DNA of 27,170 nt from Methanosarcinaceae archaeon UBA470 (GTDB lineage: Archaea; Halobacteriota; Methanosarcinia; Methanosarcinales; Methanosarcinaceae). Each line of letters begins with the position of its first letter. The stretch's first letter is position 1. Position numbers and translations under genes: made by a program. The notes under the pieces are model-generated. The model was given only the letters and a program-made list of their open reading frames with translations. It made no database searches and was not told the origin of the DNA. Shown one piece after another: positions 1 through 8,319 of this stretch. The stretch spans positions 12,193 to 39,362 of the forward strand of contig DAKU01000005.1 in assembly GCA_002508425.1 (NCBI GenBank). Reading direction: 5' to 3'.

Positions 1-719
1 GGATCCATGGGCAAAGCTGCAAGCACCGGAACATCAAAGTCCTTTGCTGCCTTTTCAACTCCGCCTTTACCAAAGAGATTTATTTTCTCATCGCAGTGAG
101 GGCAAATAATCACACTCATATTCTCCACTATGCCGATAACAGGAACCTTTAGCATATGGGCGAAGGTAATCGACTTACGCACACTTACCAATGCCATGTC
201 CTGAGGCGTGGTGACAACCACAGCACCATCTACCTTTTCAATAAGTTGAGCAATGCTGAGGGGCTCATCACCTGTTCCTGGTGGCAGGTCAACGATAAGA
301 TAATCAAGCTTTCCCCATGAAACATCTTCTAAAAACTGTTTTATAGCTGCCATCTTAGCTGGACCTCTCCATATTATCGGAGAGTCCTTATCTTCCAGTA
401 ACAGGGCAATTGACATCACTTTAAGGTTCTCTGTCACGGGTACGGGAACTATACCTTTCTCATCCACTTCAGGCCTAGTATCCTCTATACCAAACATCTT
501 AGGAATACTTGGACCGTGAATATCACTGTCCAGGAGACCTACTTTAAAGCCCTTAAGAGCAAGCTGTGCAGCAAGATTAGCTGCAACGGTGCTTTTCCCT
601 ACGCCTCCTTTTCCACTCATTACCATTATCTTGTTCTTAATGGCCCTCATATTAGTGATGAGCTTTGATTCCTGTGGCTTCTGAAGCAGATCCTGGGTTT
701 TCTGAACTTTCTTGTCCAT
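1..719 (-). CDS. Mrp/NBP35-type P-loop ATPase (Fe-S cluster carrier), 3' end cut by window
   Basis: The gene runs off the left edge; 239 codons are visible. The family (Mrp/ApbC/NBP35) binds ATP and a bridging 4Fe-4S cluster and hands clusters to apoproteins in the cytoplasm. Seen: a deviant Walker A (SGKGGVGKST, about residues 35-44), a switch-like DSDIHGPS, Walker B region VDLPPGTGD, and near the visible end CPHC, the paired cysteines that hold the shared cluster in this family. The start at 719 is chosen because AGGTGA lies six bases upstream (complement of 726-731). The DUF134 gene ends 55 bases upstream on the same strand, so the two are probably cotranscribed. It belongs functionally with the NifX and MinD genes on the other side of the locus (inference). 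Confidence 0.93.
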   Translation of the reverse strand, partial: MDKKVQKTQDLLQKPQESKLITNMRAIKNKIMVMSGKGGVGKSTVAANLAAQLALKGFKVGLLDSDIHGPSIPKMFGIEDTRPEVDEKGIVPVPVTENLKVMSIALLLEDKDSPIIWRGPAKMAAIKQFLEDVSWGKLDYLIVDLPPGTGDEPLSIAQLIEKVDGAVVVTTPQDMALVSVRKSITFAHMLKVPVIGIVENMSVIICPHCDEKINLFGKGGVEKAAKDFDVPVLAALPMD

Positions 720-774
720 ATTGATTCACCTGAAAAATAATTCAAATTTTGAAAGGATGGCCTTTGCATCTGAC

Positions 775-1110
775 CTATGTAGATCTTCTGCATCCTTTAT
801 TTCCTGTTCCGACAGTGACATAATCCCCACCTGAGATCTCGATAGCCCTGCCGGTGGTCAGCGCAAAAGTAACTTTTCTTCTGGCACTTTGCAAGTCTTC
901 CCAAAAGGCCCTCCTTGAGATCCCCATTTTAAGAGATGCCTCTTCCTGTGTGAGACCCTCAAGATCCACAAGGCGTAGAGCCTCAAGTTCTTCCAGTGCA
1001 ATAGAAACTGCCTCAAGTTCTTGTAGAGGCACGCCTCTGGGTTTAAAATAGATCACTTCTGGAGTAAGCTCCACACGTCGTGGGCACTTCGGACGTCCTC
1101 GCTCTTTCAT
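775..1110 (-). CDS. DUF134 (UPF0251) helix-turn-helix protein
   Basis: A 111-residue predicted DNA-binding protein. The N terminus (KERGRPKCPRRVE) and the segment VIYFKPRGVPLQELE are typical of DUF134; residues about 54-80 (TQEEASLKMGISRRAFWEDL) form a helix-turn-helix like those of sigma-70 region 4. The family is small, of unknown target, and recurrent beside NifX-like and MinD/Mrp ATPase genes in anaerobes, so a role as local regulator of this locus is a reasonable inference. No ribosome binding site precedes the ATG; a TATA box sits about 28 bases upstream, so the transcript may be nearly leaderless. Mrp follows on the same strand. Confidence 0.88.
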   Translation of the reverse strand: MKERGRPKCPRRVELTPEVIYFKPRGVPLQELEAVSIALEELEALRLVDLEGLTQEEASLKMGISRRAFWEDLQSARRKVTFALTTGRAIEISGGDYVTVGTGNKGCRRST

Positions 1111-1130
1111 AGCATTTTCTCACAAAGGCT

Positions 1131-1145
1131 ATTAAATATATATAG
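1131..1145 (-). promoter_or_regulatory. TATA box of the DUF134-Mrp unit
   Basis: On the minus strand this reads CTATATATATTTAAT, an archaeal TATA box. Its centre is about 28 bases from the ATG at 1110, which would place transcription start within a few bases of the start codon. The rest of 1146-1348 is AT-rich with no gene seen. Confidence 0.55.
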
Positions 1146-1348
1146 TTTCCCATTGTTAAATATAACTATCAAATTATGCGCTACTAATTAGATGGGATCT
1201 GTAAAAAATCTTGCTGCCATTATATTACCCAATAAAATATCTTATTAAAAGTCCTTTGAGTTGTACAATCTTCTACGAACAATTGGACTTCTGGCTTATG
1301 ATCGAATCTAAGAATTAAAAACCTATCGTAACTACGATGTATATGGTA

Positions 1349-2347
1349 TCAAGCTGCTTTGTAATATGCCCCATTTTGAGATATGACACATATTATGCTG
1401 TTAGAGGATATGAGTTTTTCAATAATAGGAACCAGCTCCGTACTTTGTATGCCAAGGGATGCACATATCTGCTCGAAAGTGCAAGGCCTTCTAAGTACAA
1501 GGTCATAGATTTCTTCTTCCACATTTTCGTGCTGCATGCTTGACCTTTCTCTTCTTAGGCCTTTAAGTACCAGTTTTACCCTGTCTCTTCCGAACTCTTC
1601 ATAAAATCTGTGTGCTATTTCCTTTAATCGAATATCAGCTACCGGGACAATAAACTTCTCTGCAGGTGGCCTGCTAACGGTTAATATCTCTATCTCTTCA
1701 GGATCAATGGTTTTAAGGACCTCTATAAGTTTAGATATCTCCTCATCTGTACAATTAACTGGATAGTCCTTTGTTGAATCAACAAGCATTACCTCTATCC
1801 CAAGTTTTGGACGCTTTTTTATGTTTTTCATGCCCTGCAGCCCTTTTATGATATTATCAAGCCTTATACCATCAGCCGGCCTGTTTATAGCTCTGAACGT
1901 ATCTTCATTACCAGAAACAAGAGTAGCTACCACAAGATCTGCTTCAGCAAGGTTGTAACGAATATCCTCCCTGTCCACAAGAGAAGAATTCGTTAGCACA
2001 CAGACCGGTTGCTTTGTAATCTGTTTTACTCCTCTGATCATCGCTCCAAGTCCGATATTAAGTGTGGGTTCACAAGTACCTGAAAAAGTGATATAATCAA
2101 GACTTTCTATATTCTTATGGAAAGACTTGATCCCTTCAACCACTTCTTGGGTGGTGACTGCTCCCTCAACATCTTCCGGTCCTTTTATCTTATTATCCAC
2201 ATGTCCCAACTGGCAATAGACACAGTCAAAATTACAATTTTTCTTTGTACCTGTCTTTTTGATCACATCGATGCCCAGTGACCTGCCAAGCCTTCTCGAA
2301 AGAATGGGACCATAGATTATTCTTGCTTTCATTTCTTTAATACCCAT
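1349..2347 (-). CDS. Radical SAM protein, COG0731 type, with C-terminal winged helix
   Basis: 332 residues. Seen: N-terminal GPILSRRLGRSLGID followed by the radical SAM cluster motif C38-x3-C42-x2-C45 (CNFDCVYCQLG), the signature of the COG0731 Fe-S oxidoreductases related to the radical SAM core of TYW1. The last 70 residues (after RRERSSM) look like a winged-helix domain (YDLVLRRPCTFEQICASLG). Such enzymes cleave S-adenosylmethionine to a 5'-deoxyadenosyl radical; the substrate of this subgroup is not known. The gene starts 18 bases after the MBL-fold gene, so they likely share a transcript. A second in-frame ATG (2332) is an alternative start; neither has a clear ribosome binding site. Confidence 0.88.
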   Translation of the reverse strand: MGIKEMKARIIYGPILSRRLGRSLGIDVIKKTGTKKNCNFDCVYCQLGHVDNKIKGPEDVEGAVTTQEVVEGIKSFHKNIESLDYITFSGTCEPTLNIGLGAMIRGVKQITKQPVCVLTNSSLVDREDIRYNLAEADLVVATLVSGNEDTFRAINRPADGIRLDNIIKGLQGMKNIKKRPKLGIEVMLVDSTKDYPVNCTDEEISKLIEVLKTIDPEEIEILTVSRPPAEKFIVPVADIRLKEIAHRFYEEFGRDRVKLVLKGLRRERSSMQHENVEEEIYDLVLRRPCTFEQICASLGIQSTELVPIIEKLISSNSIICVISQNGAYYKAA

Positions 2348-2365
2348 TGTTTTGATATGTATTAT

Positions 2366-3076
2366 TTAAAGCTCCACAGAATATCCTGCAAAAATATCGA
2401 CAAAAGCATCTGGATATTCTGTCCTGATCTCTTCCTTATGAACTGTACAATGACCGGCACCGATCAACTGCATGCCTTTGAATAGATCATATTCCTGGCT
2501 GTCGTGCAGACCACCAATGATACCAATCACATTACCGAACGAAGAAGCAGCCTTCAATATTGCAGGAAGCCCGGGGTGTGCGCAACCAGTAATGACGTAC
2601 AGCCCTTTGCCGGAGTTCAGTATCAAAGATTGTTCTTTTACCTCTTTTCCAAGTTCGCCTGTCGTGTAAACATCCTTACATATCTCCTGGGGCATTTTTA
2701 TCTCATGCAGTCTGGGATTCATGGAAATACCCTTTTCTGAAAGAGAAATGGAAGTAACCGACTGCTTTCCCCTTGTAGAGATTTCTCTTTTCAGATTAGG
2801 TGAAAAGCTTATTGGCATAAAGACATCTACATCTGACTTCATGTTAAGGAAAGTTGGGACACCGCCAATATGGTCCCAGTGCTGGTGAGACAATACAAGA
2901 ATATCGATACATTCAGGAGAAAGTCCAAGCATTTTCATATTATCCAGAAGTACATGGCCGTCCCAACCAGTATCAAAAAGGATATTATGTTCTTCACTTT
3001 CAATTAAGCAAGAAAAGCCCCACCCACTATTCAAACCTTCTTTTGCCTCATTATCATAAATGACCGTAAGTTTCAT
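2366..3076 (-). CDS. MBL-fold metallo-hydrolase, COG1237 type
   Basis: 236 residues of metallo-beta-lactamase fold. Metal ligands are visible: H64-x-H66-x-D68-H69 in SHQHWDHIGG, a later His in TGCAHPG and another in GGLHDSQ. The N terminus (VIYDNEA, GWGFSCLIE, ILFDTGWDG) fits COG1237, proteins often annotated as dihydropterin/beta-ribofuranosyl-aminobenzene phosphate synthase-like; that activity is not established here. The start is supported by GGAG seven bases upstream (complement of 3085-3088). It heads the minus-strand half of the locus, divergent from the hydantoinase-like gene across a 143-base shared promoter region. Confidence 0.88.
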   Translation of the reverse strand: MKLTVIYDNEAKEGLNSGWGFSCLIESEEHNILFDTGWDGHVLLDNMKMLGLSPECIDILVLSHQHWDHIGGVPTFLNMKSDVDVFMPISFSPNLKREISTRGKQSVTSISLSEKGISMNPRLHEIKMPQEICKDVYTTGELGKEVKEQSLILNSGKGLYVITGCAHPGLPAILKAASSFGNVIGIIGGLHDSQEYDLFKGMQLIGAGHCTVHKEEIRTEYPDAFVDIFAGYSVEL

Positions 3077-3219
3077 ACAGATACTCCGATAAAGTGCTCG
3101 TATTTTCGTTTAGTGTATAGTCTTATTAAACACATGTGAGAATAAATATATAACCTTATTTGAAAAAGGTTAAGTATAAACTCTCTATATAGGGATAGTA
3201 GAAAAAAGGAGATAAAATT
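3077..3219. promoter_or_regulatory. Divergent promoter region between MBL-fold and hydantoinase-like genes
   Basis: For the plus strand a TATA box (ATAAATATATAA, 3142-3153) would give a start near 3175 and a leader of about 45 bases, with AAAGGAGAT (3205-3213) as ribosome binding site. The minus-strand gene has GGAG at 3085-3088; its TATA box is less clear (TTTAATAAG or CTATACACTA on the minus strand). An 8-base palindrome CACATGTG (3131-3138) lies between the two promoters and could bind a regulator, but this may be chance. Confidence 0.55.
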
Positions 3220-5154
3220 ATGCATTACGGTCTTGGTATTGACACAGGTGGGACATATACCGATGCTGTCCTTTTGAGAGGATCAGACGGTGTGGTTGTA
3301 GATTCCAAAAAGGCATTTACCACCTATCCTGACCTGCAGATTGGCATAAGTGCAGTTCTGGACTCCCTTGACCAGGCACTGCTAAGCCAGGTCAACCTCG
3401 TGTCAGTTTCTACAACTCTTTCCACTAATTCATTGCTTGAAGGTACGGGGACTCCTGTGGGACTTGTGCTCATAGGGCAGCATCCTGCAGAACGGGAATT
3501 CCCGACTCCGGATTTTATAGTTGTGCCCGGCGGCCATGGTCCAAGTGGCGAGGAAGAAGTGCCCCTGGATATCGAAGCCATTAGAGAGTTTGGTTACAGA
3601 ACAAAGGATAAAGTGTCAGCATATGCCATTTCAGCCTTCTTTGGTACAAGGAACCCCGAACATGAGCTGCAGGCTAAATCCATGATACTGGAGATCACTG
3701 GTAAACCGGTGGTATGCGGGCACGAGCTTTCCCAGGAGCTGGGGGCCTATGAAAGAGCGGTGACTGCTGTTCTTAATGCACAATTGATACCTATTACACA
3801 TCGCTTTGTCAGCGCTGTGATGGCAGACATCAATAAAAGAGGCATCAATGCCAAGATGCTGATGCTCAAATGTGATGGTTCCTTATATAATCTGGAGGAT
3901 GCTCTCGAAAAACCTATTGAGACTATATTCTCCGGGCCTGCTGCGAGTCTTCTTGGAGCATCGTATCTTGCAAAACTTGACACCTGTGCAGCTATAGATG
4001 TCGGAGGGACCAGTACTGATGTATCTGCTATATATAATGGCGTTCCTGAGATAAGTGTTTCAGGTTCTGTGGTAGGCGGGTGGAAAACACGAGTAAGGGC
4101 TATGAAGATGGAGACTTCGGCCACTGGTGGGGACAGCCATGTCTGGGTCACGGATGGAGAAGTGAAGATTGGTCCCAGACGTGTTATCCCCCTATGTGTT
4201 GCCGCTATTGAGCACCCAGGCCTATTGCAGAAACTTAATCTTATGCGGCTGCTTCCCCGTAAGTCACTGGATGAGAACTACCAGCCTACCAAGTTCTTTG
4301 TAAGAACCAAATACGTGATCCATGGACTAAATATAGAGGAAGCCGAAATGCTGCAGCATATTGGAAGCGACCCGGTTAGCATACATGAACTTTATACATC
4401 CATGCATGCCATGCCTTCTGGAAAAGTAATGGATTCACTTATAAAGAAAAGACTAGTGCAAGCTATTGGTTTCACACCCACGGACGCCTTGCATGTAAGG
4501 GGAGAATACACTGCATGGAATGCAGATGCATCTCATGCAGGTGCTGAACTTCTCTCCCGCTACAACGGCAGAAAAAAATATGAGTTCTGCACCCATGTAA
4601 AAGAACATGTGGCAAAGAATATGGCCCACAGCCAGATGGCTTTTCTTTTACCTGAAAGGTCCAAGCCCCTTGTTGACGAACTGCTTAGTGGCCTGTATCC
4701 GGCAAAGTTCAGCCTGAAATTGCCTATTGTATTGCTGGGAGGTCCCGTAAAAGCATATTCTGAGGAAATGGCTGAACTCCTGGATGCTGATATTATAGTC
4801 CCGGACTATGCAGAAGTGGGAAATGCGGTGGGGGCTCTTGCCGGGAAGGGGGTCAAACGGGTGGAAATACAAATTAGGCCCGAATCCATTGAGAAACCTG
4901 CAGAGGATTTCCTAATATTCTATCCAGGTGGAAGGGAACATATCGTAGATTACAGGGAGGCCGTTGCGAGGGCAAGGCAAATTGGAACGGACATGGTACT
5001 TGAATATGAACAACGTTGTGGTGTTAGTAAGAACGAAACACAACTGAATATCTCTGTGAAGAACATTGCTCCGGAAAATTGGCCACATCCGCCCCTCGAG
5101 ACAAGAATTACTGTTGTAGGTGTGGGCAACCCCATGATGATTATAAAGGAATGA
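3220..5154 (+). CDS. Hydantoinase/oxoprolinase family protein (HyuA-like), stand-alone
   Basis: 644 residues. The N-terminal domain opens with GIDTGGTYTDAVLL and has STTLSTNSLLEG; the hydantoinase_A domain contains DVGGTSTDVSAI, two phosphate-binding loops of the actin/Hsp70-like ATPase fold. HyuA proteins of bacteria hydrolyse N-methylhydantoin or 5-oxoproline using ATP, usually with a HyuB partner. No HyuB gene is present in this window, so the reaction here is unknown. The start has a good ribosome binding site (AAAGGAGAT, 7 bases away) and a TATA box at 3142. It stands first on the plus strand, ahead of the NifX-MinD-MinD genes, but a 360-base gap with its own TATA boxes separates it from them. 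Confidence 0.87.
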   Translation: MHYGLGIDTGGTYTDAVLLRGSDGVVVDSKKAFTTYPDLQIGISAVLDSLDQALLSQVNLVSVSTTLSTNSLLEGTGTPVGLVLIGQHPAEREFPTPDFIVVPGGHGPSGEEEVPLDIEAIREFGYRTKDKVSAYAISAFFGTRNPEHELQAKSMILEITGKPVVCGHELSQELGAYERAVTAVLNAQLIPITHRFVSAVMADINKRGINAKMLMLKCDGSLYNLEDALEKPIETIFSGPAASLLGASYLAKLDTCAAIDVGGTSTDVSAIYNGVPEISVSGSVVGGWKTRVRAMKMETSATGGDSHVWVTDGEVKIGPRRVIPLCVAAIEHPGLLQKLNLMRLLPRKSLDENYQPTKFFVRTKYVIHGLNIEEAEMLQHIGSDPVSIHELYTSMHAMPSGKVMDSLIKKRLVQAIGFTPTDALHVRGEYTAWNADASHAGAELLSRYNGRKKYEFCTHVKEHVAKNMAHSQMAFLLPERSKPLVDELLSGLYPAKFSLKLPIVLLGGPVKAYSEEMAELLDADIIVPDYAEVGNAVGALAGKGVKRVEIQIRPESIEKPAEDFLIFYPGGREHIVDYREAVARARQIGTDMVLEYEQRCGVSKNETQLNISVKNIAPENWPHPPLETRITVVGVGNPMMIIKE

Positions 5155-5505
5155 TAGGAAAAAGGATAGAGATATAATGTGCTGAAGATGATGACTGATA
5201 TGTAATTTGTGCATGACGTCTTCCAAAAAAGTAAATAGGAGAAATACTGCGGGATTTGCATATAAGGTCCTAAAAAAGGCATTTTTGTGTGAAGTTTTTA
5301 CTTCTATTGTAGATTTATAAAAGCTCCAATGATCACATTGATGGAGTGAATTAATTTGAGTAGTTTTACATAGTACGATGGTACAGATAAGTTGATTCCT
5401 TGCACATATATATAAATATATCTGAGAAGGTATTTATATTTTATCTCATATTAGAGTAATTGACAGAGGAGAAAACATTAGAGAATAGATACTAATTAGC
5501 AGGCC
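5155..5505. other. Gene-free stretch with promoter of the NifX-MinD-MinD operon
   Basis: No convincing gene. It is AT-rich. Two TATA-like elements occur in a row on the plus strand: CATATATATAAATATATC (5405-5422) and TATTTATATTTTA (5431-5443). The second would put transcription start near 5465 and give the operon a leader of about 50 bases. A GAGGAGAAA at 5466-5474 looks like a ribosome binding site but no start codon follows at a useful distance. Confidence 0.5.
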
Positions 5506-5514
5506 GTGAGCAAA

Positions 5515-6237
5515 ATGAAGATATGCGTTACTACAAAGGACAATGCTCCTGAAGCGGAAACTAACCCACATTTTGGAAGATGTGTGTATTTTATGTTCGT
5601 AGATACGGACACCATGCAGCACGAATTTGTGAAAAACCCCTTTGCTGCTGAATCCCAGGGTGCTGGTGTGCGGGCTGCACAATATATTGCAGACCACGGA
5701 GCAGACGTGCTGATCAGTGGGAACCCTGGACCAAATGCCGTATCAGTAATGGAAACCGCAGGCATAAGGATAGTTAAATATCCTGAAATGAAAGCTATGG
5801 AAGCTGTACAAAAATTCCTTGGAATAAATAATATTGTAAAAGGTGAAAATATGAAGATATGTGTACCATCTATGGGTAAAACTGGCCTGGAAGACCAGGT
5901 AGGACAGCATTTTGGAAAGGTTTTGAACTATATTATGTACGATACAGAGACCAGCGAGGTTTCAATACTACCCAACACCAGTGAGCATAATGGCGGTGTA
6001 GGCCTGCCTCCTGAACTTATGTCCAAGAACGGTGTAGACATAATGTTGTGCGGGGGACTCGGCACGAAAGCTGTTGCAATGTTTGAGCAGTATGGGATAG
6101 AAGTATTTGTGGGAGCTCAAGGTACAATCCAAAATGCTCTGGATGCATGGAAAGAGGGAAAACTGCAAAAGGCAAATATGAACAATGCATGTACTACTCA
6201 TGAGCACGACGACCACCACAGTCACCACCATCATTGA
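5515..6237 (+). CDS. Tandem NifX/MTH1175-like protein (dinitrogenase FeMo-cofactor family) with His-rich tail
   Basis: 240 residues made of two copies of the NifX/NifB-C fold that binds or carries metal clusters. Copy 1 (residues 1-110) starts MKICVTT and has HFGRC; copy 2 (from residue 113) starts MKICVPS and has HFGKV. The C terminus is a His-rich tail with 8 His in the last 12 residues, a likely metal-binding site. The usual family member is a single domain of 110-130 residues, so this is a fusion. A GTG at 5506 is an alternative start, but GTGAG just before the ATG at 5515 makes 5515 more likely. The second copy is preceded by its own ribosome binding site. Two MinD-type ATPases follow, as in ORP loci of anaerobes. 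Confidence 0.9.
   Translation: MKICVTTKDNAPEAETNPHFGRCVYFMFVDTDTMQHEFVKNPFAAESQGAGVRAAQYIADHGADVLISGNPGPNAVSVMETAGIRIVKYPEMKAMEAVQKFLGINNIVKGENMKICVPSMGKTGLEDQVGQHFGKVLNYIMYDTETSEVSILPNTSEHNGGVGLPPELMSKNGVDIMLCGGLGTKAVAMFEQYGIEVFVGAQGTIQNALDAWKEGKLQKANMNNACTTHEHDDHHSHHHH
5841..5853 (+). promoter_or_regulatory. Internal ribosome binding site and ATG before second NifX domain
   Basis: AGGTGA (5841-5846) stands four bases before an in-frame ATG (5851) that begins the second NifX-like domain. Translation from here would make a 128-residue single-domain protein with the His-rich tail. It may be active, or a relic of two formerly separate genes. Confidence 0.55.
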
Positions 6238-6289
6238 AGTTGGTATCCTCTTTAGAAGGTAAAGAATATAAAAAAGTGCCCGAGGCTTA

Positions 6290-7132
6290 ATGAGAATAGC
6301 GATAGCAAGTGGAAAAGGAGGTACTGGCAAGACTACAGTGTCTCTTAACCTTGCATTGTCCCTAGAGGATGCTCAGCTCCTCGACTGTGATGTAGAAGAA
6401 CCAAACTGCAATCTATTCCTGAACCACGAGCTTGAAAAAGTAAGGGATGTAGGGATACAAGTCCCTGCCATTTCCAATGATAAATGTAATCTCTGTAAGA
6501 AATGCGTAGATATCTGCCGTTTCAATGCATTTGTAAAATTACCCAAGAGTATCATGCTTTTTCCTAAGCTATGCCATGGTTGTGGCGCCTGCTCCCTTGT
6601 GTGCCCTCAGGGTGCCATCTATGAAGAAATCCGAAAAATAGGAATCATTGAAAGATCTTCTTCGCAGACCTGCGGCACAGAATTATACCAAGGTTTGTTA
6701 AATATCGGCGAACCAATGGCCTCCCCCATAATACGTGCACTTAAAGAACACATTGATGATACCAGGACAGTGATTATAGATTCTCCACCGGGTACTGCAT
6801 GCCCGGTTATTTCTGCTATAACCGGTGTAGATTGCTGTGTGCTAGTCACAGAACCCACACCTTTTGGACTACATGACCTATCACTTGCCGTAGAATTAGT
6901 GAAAGAGATGAAAATTCCACATGGAGTGATCATCAACCGACATGACATTGGTAATGACAGTGTAGAAAGATATTGTTTAGAAAACAACATTCCAGTGCTT
7001 ATGAAGATACCCTATGAGATAAAAATAGCTGAATTGTACTCTGAAGGTATCCCTTTCGTGCTGAAAATGCCACATTGGAAAGAAAGATTCGTAGATATGT
7101 TCAGACAACTGCAAGTGCTGGGCGGGTGCTGA
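6290..7132 (+). CDS. MinD-superfamily ATPase with inserted 2[4Fe-4S] ferredoxin domain (first of pair)
   Basis: 280 residues. Seen: deviant Walker A SGKGGTGKTT (residues 7-16), then an inserted ferredoxin domain with C66-x2-C69-x2-C72-x3-C76 and C95-x2-C98-x2-C101-x3-C105, then Walker B region IDSPPGTAC and the NRHD-type base-binding segment. It fits COG1149, soluble ATPases that probably couple ATP binding to electron or cluster handling; the exact role is unknown. CGAGG (6281-6285) is the ribosome binding site. It follows the NifX-like gene by 52 bases and the next ATPase by a single base, so all three form one operon. Homologues come in pairs in ORP loci. Confidence 0.92.
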   Translation: MRIAIASGKGGTGKTTVSLNLALSLEDAQLLDCDVEEPNCNLFLNHELEKVRDVGIQVPAISNDKCNLCKKCVDICRFNAFVKLPKSIMLFPKLCHGCGACSLVCPQGAIYEEIRKIGIIERSSSQTCGTELYQGLLNIGEPMASPIIRALKEHIDDTRTVIIDSPPGTACPVISAITGVDCCVLVTEPTPFGLHDLSLAVELVKEMKIPHGVIINRHDIGNDSVERYCLENNIPVLMKIPYEIKIAELYSEGIPFVLKMPHWKERFVDMFRQLQVLGGC

Positions 7133-7133
7133 G

Positions 7134-8021
7134 ATGTTAAAACAGATCACTGTAATCAGCGGCAAGGGAGGTACAGGTAAGACCACCCTTACAGCAGCTT
7201 TTGCTTCCCTTGCGACTAATGCCCTTATAGCAGATTGCGATGTCGATGCTGCAGATCTTCATCTGATACTACACCCAAAATCAACCAGCAAATTGGATTT
7301 TTATGGAATGGAAGTTGCTTCTATTAATATAAATAAATGTTCTGCTTGCGGCATATGCCGGGAAAGATGCAGGTTTGGCGCCATCTCTAAAGACCTGTTC
7401 ATTGATGAACATGCCTGTGAAGGCTGTGGAGTATGTGCACTTATCTGCCCTGAAGATGCCATCATAATGAAAGAACATAAAGCTGGAGAAATATACAGAT
7501 CCATAACACGATTTGGCCCTTTAGCCCATGCTAGGTTAGGAATAGGAGAAGAGGCCGGCGGAAAACTTGTCTCAATGGTAAGGAAAAATGCCAGTGAAAT
7601 GGCTGCAATGTATGAAATTAACCTCATTGTTATAGACGGACCTCCCGGAACTGGCTGCTCCGTAATAGCTTCTATATCAGGGGTGGACCTTGTATTCATA
7701 GTGACAGAACCAAGTGTATCAGGAATACATGACCTTGAAAGAGTGCTGGAAATTACTACTCACTTCGAGATAAGAACTGTTGTTTGTATCAACAAATACA
7801 ACGTCAATGAAGAAAAGACATCACTTATAGAAGAATACTGCAAAAGTAAAGGCGTTGAGGTGGTGGGCAAGCTTCCTTTAAGTGAAATTCCCACTAAAGC
7901 AATGCTCGAAAGCAAAACAGTAATTGAATATGATGATGGTGTTTTTTCTGGAACAATTCGGGATATGTGGCATAAGATAATCACATGCGATACATCAAAA
8001 AAATCAGATACTAACTTTTGA
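7134..8021 (+). CDS. MinD-superfamily ATPase with inserted 2[4Fe-4S] ferredoxin domain (second of pair)
   Basis: 295 residues, a paralogue of the preceding gene with the same design: Walker A SGKGGTGKTT near the N terminus, ferredoxin cysteines C69, C72, C75, C79 and C95, C98, C101, C105, then IDGPPGTGCS. The cysteine spacing between and within the two motifs nearly matches that of the first copy, so the two probably arose by duplication and may work as a heterodimer (inference; MinD/NifH-type ATPases act as dimers). Only one base separates it from the upstream stop; GGGTG in the end of the upstream gene can serve as ribosome binding site, implying translational coupling. Confidence 0.92.
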   Translation: MLKQITVISGKGGTGKTTLTAAFASLATNALIADCDVDAADLHLILHPKSTSKLDFYGMEVASININKCSACGICRERCRFGAISKDLFIDEHACEGCGVCALICPEDAIIMKEHKAGEIYRSITRFGPLAHARLGIGEEAGGKLVSMVRKNASEMAAMYEINLIVIDGPPGTGCSVIASISGVDLVFIVTEPSVSGIHDLERVLEITTHFEIRTVVCINKYNVNEEKTSLIEEYCKSKGVEVVGKLPLSEIPTKAMLESKTVIEYDDGVFSGTIRDMWHKIITCDTSKKSDTNF

Positions 8022-8319
8022 TTCCAAATGGGATGGATCGGTTTACTTCAGAGCATACATTTACTTGGAATTAATTTACATCAAATTAGTATACTGGTTT
8101 ATCCCACCTACAGCTTTAAAGATTCCAATTAATGGGTGCAGGACATTGCACTTCTCATAAATCGTGCATTGAAGGAATGTTTCCAGATAGATACAGGAAT
8201 ACATTTGCTGGTTTTATTCTTCATTTTTGATGTGCCATACCCCAATTTATCATAAATAATAGTTATAAATGAGCACAAGTTATTTAGTGAAAGGAATGAG
8301 AATATATCAGGGGATAAGC

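Noticed and set aside
1..10. Joined BamHI and NcoI sites (GGATCCATGG) at the left end, as in a cloning vector
   Set aside because: The bases translate in frame as part of the Mrp protein (MDP), so they are probably natural or just the edge of a cloned fragment; no vector sequence is seen.
5188..5198. ATGATGA followed by CTGA, resembling C and D boxes of a guide RNA
   Set aside because: The boxes are adjacent with no guide sequence between them, so it cannot be a C/D RNA.
8136..8151. GTGCA/TGCAC hairpin upstream of the small membrane protein
   Set aside because: Five-base arms only, no T run and no gene ending nearby; easily explained by chance.
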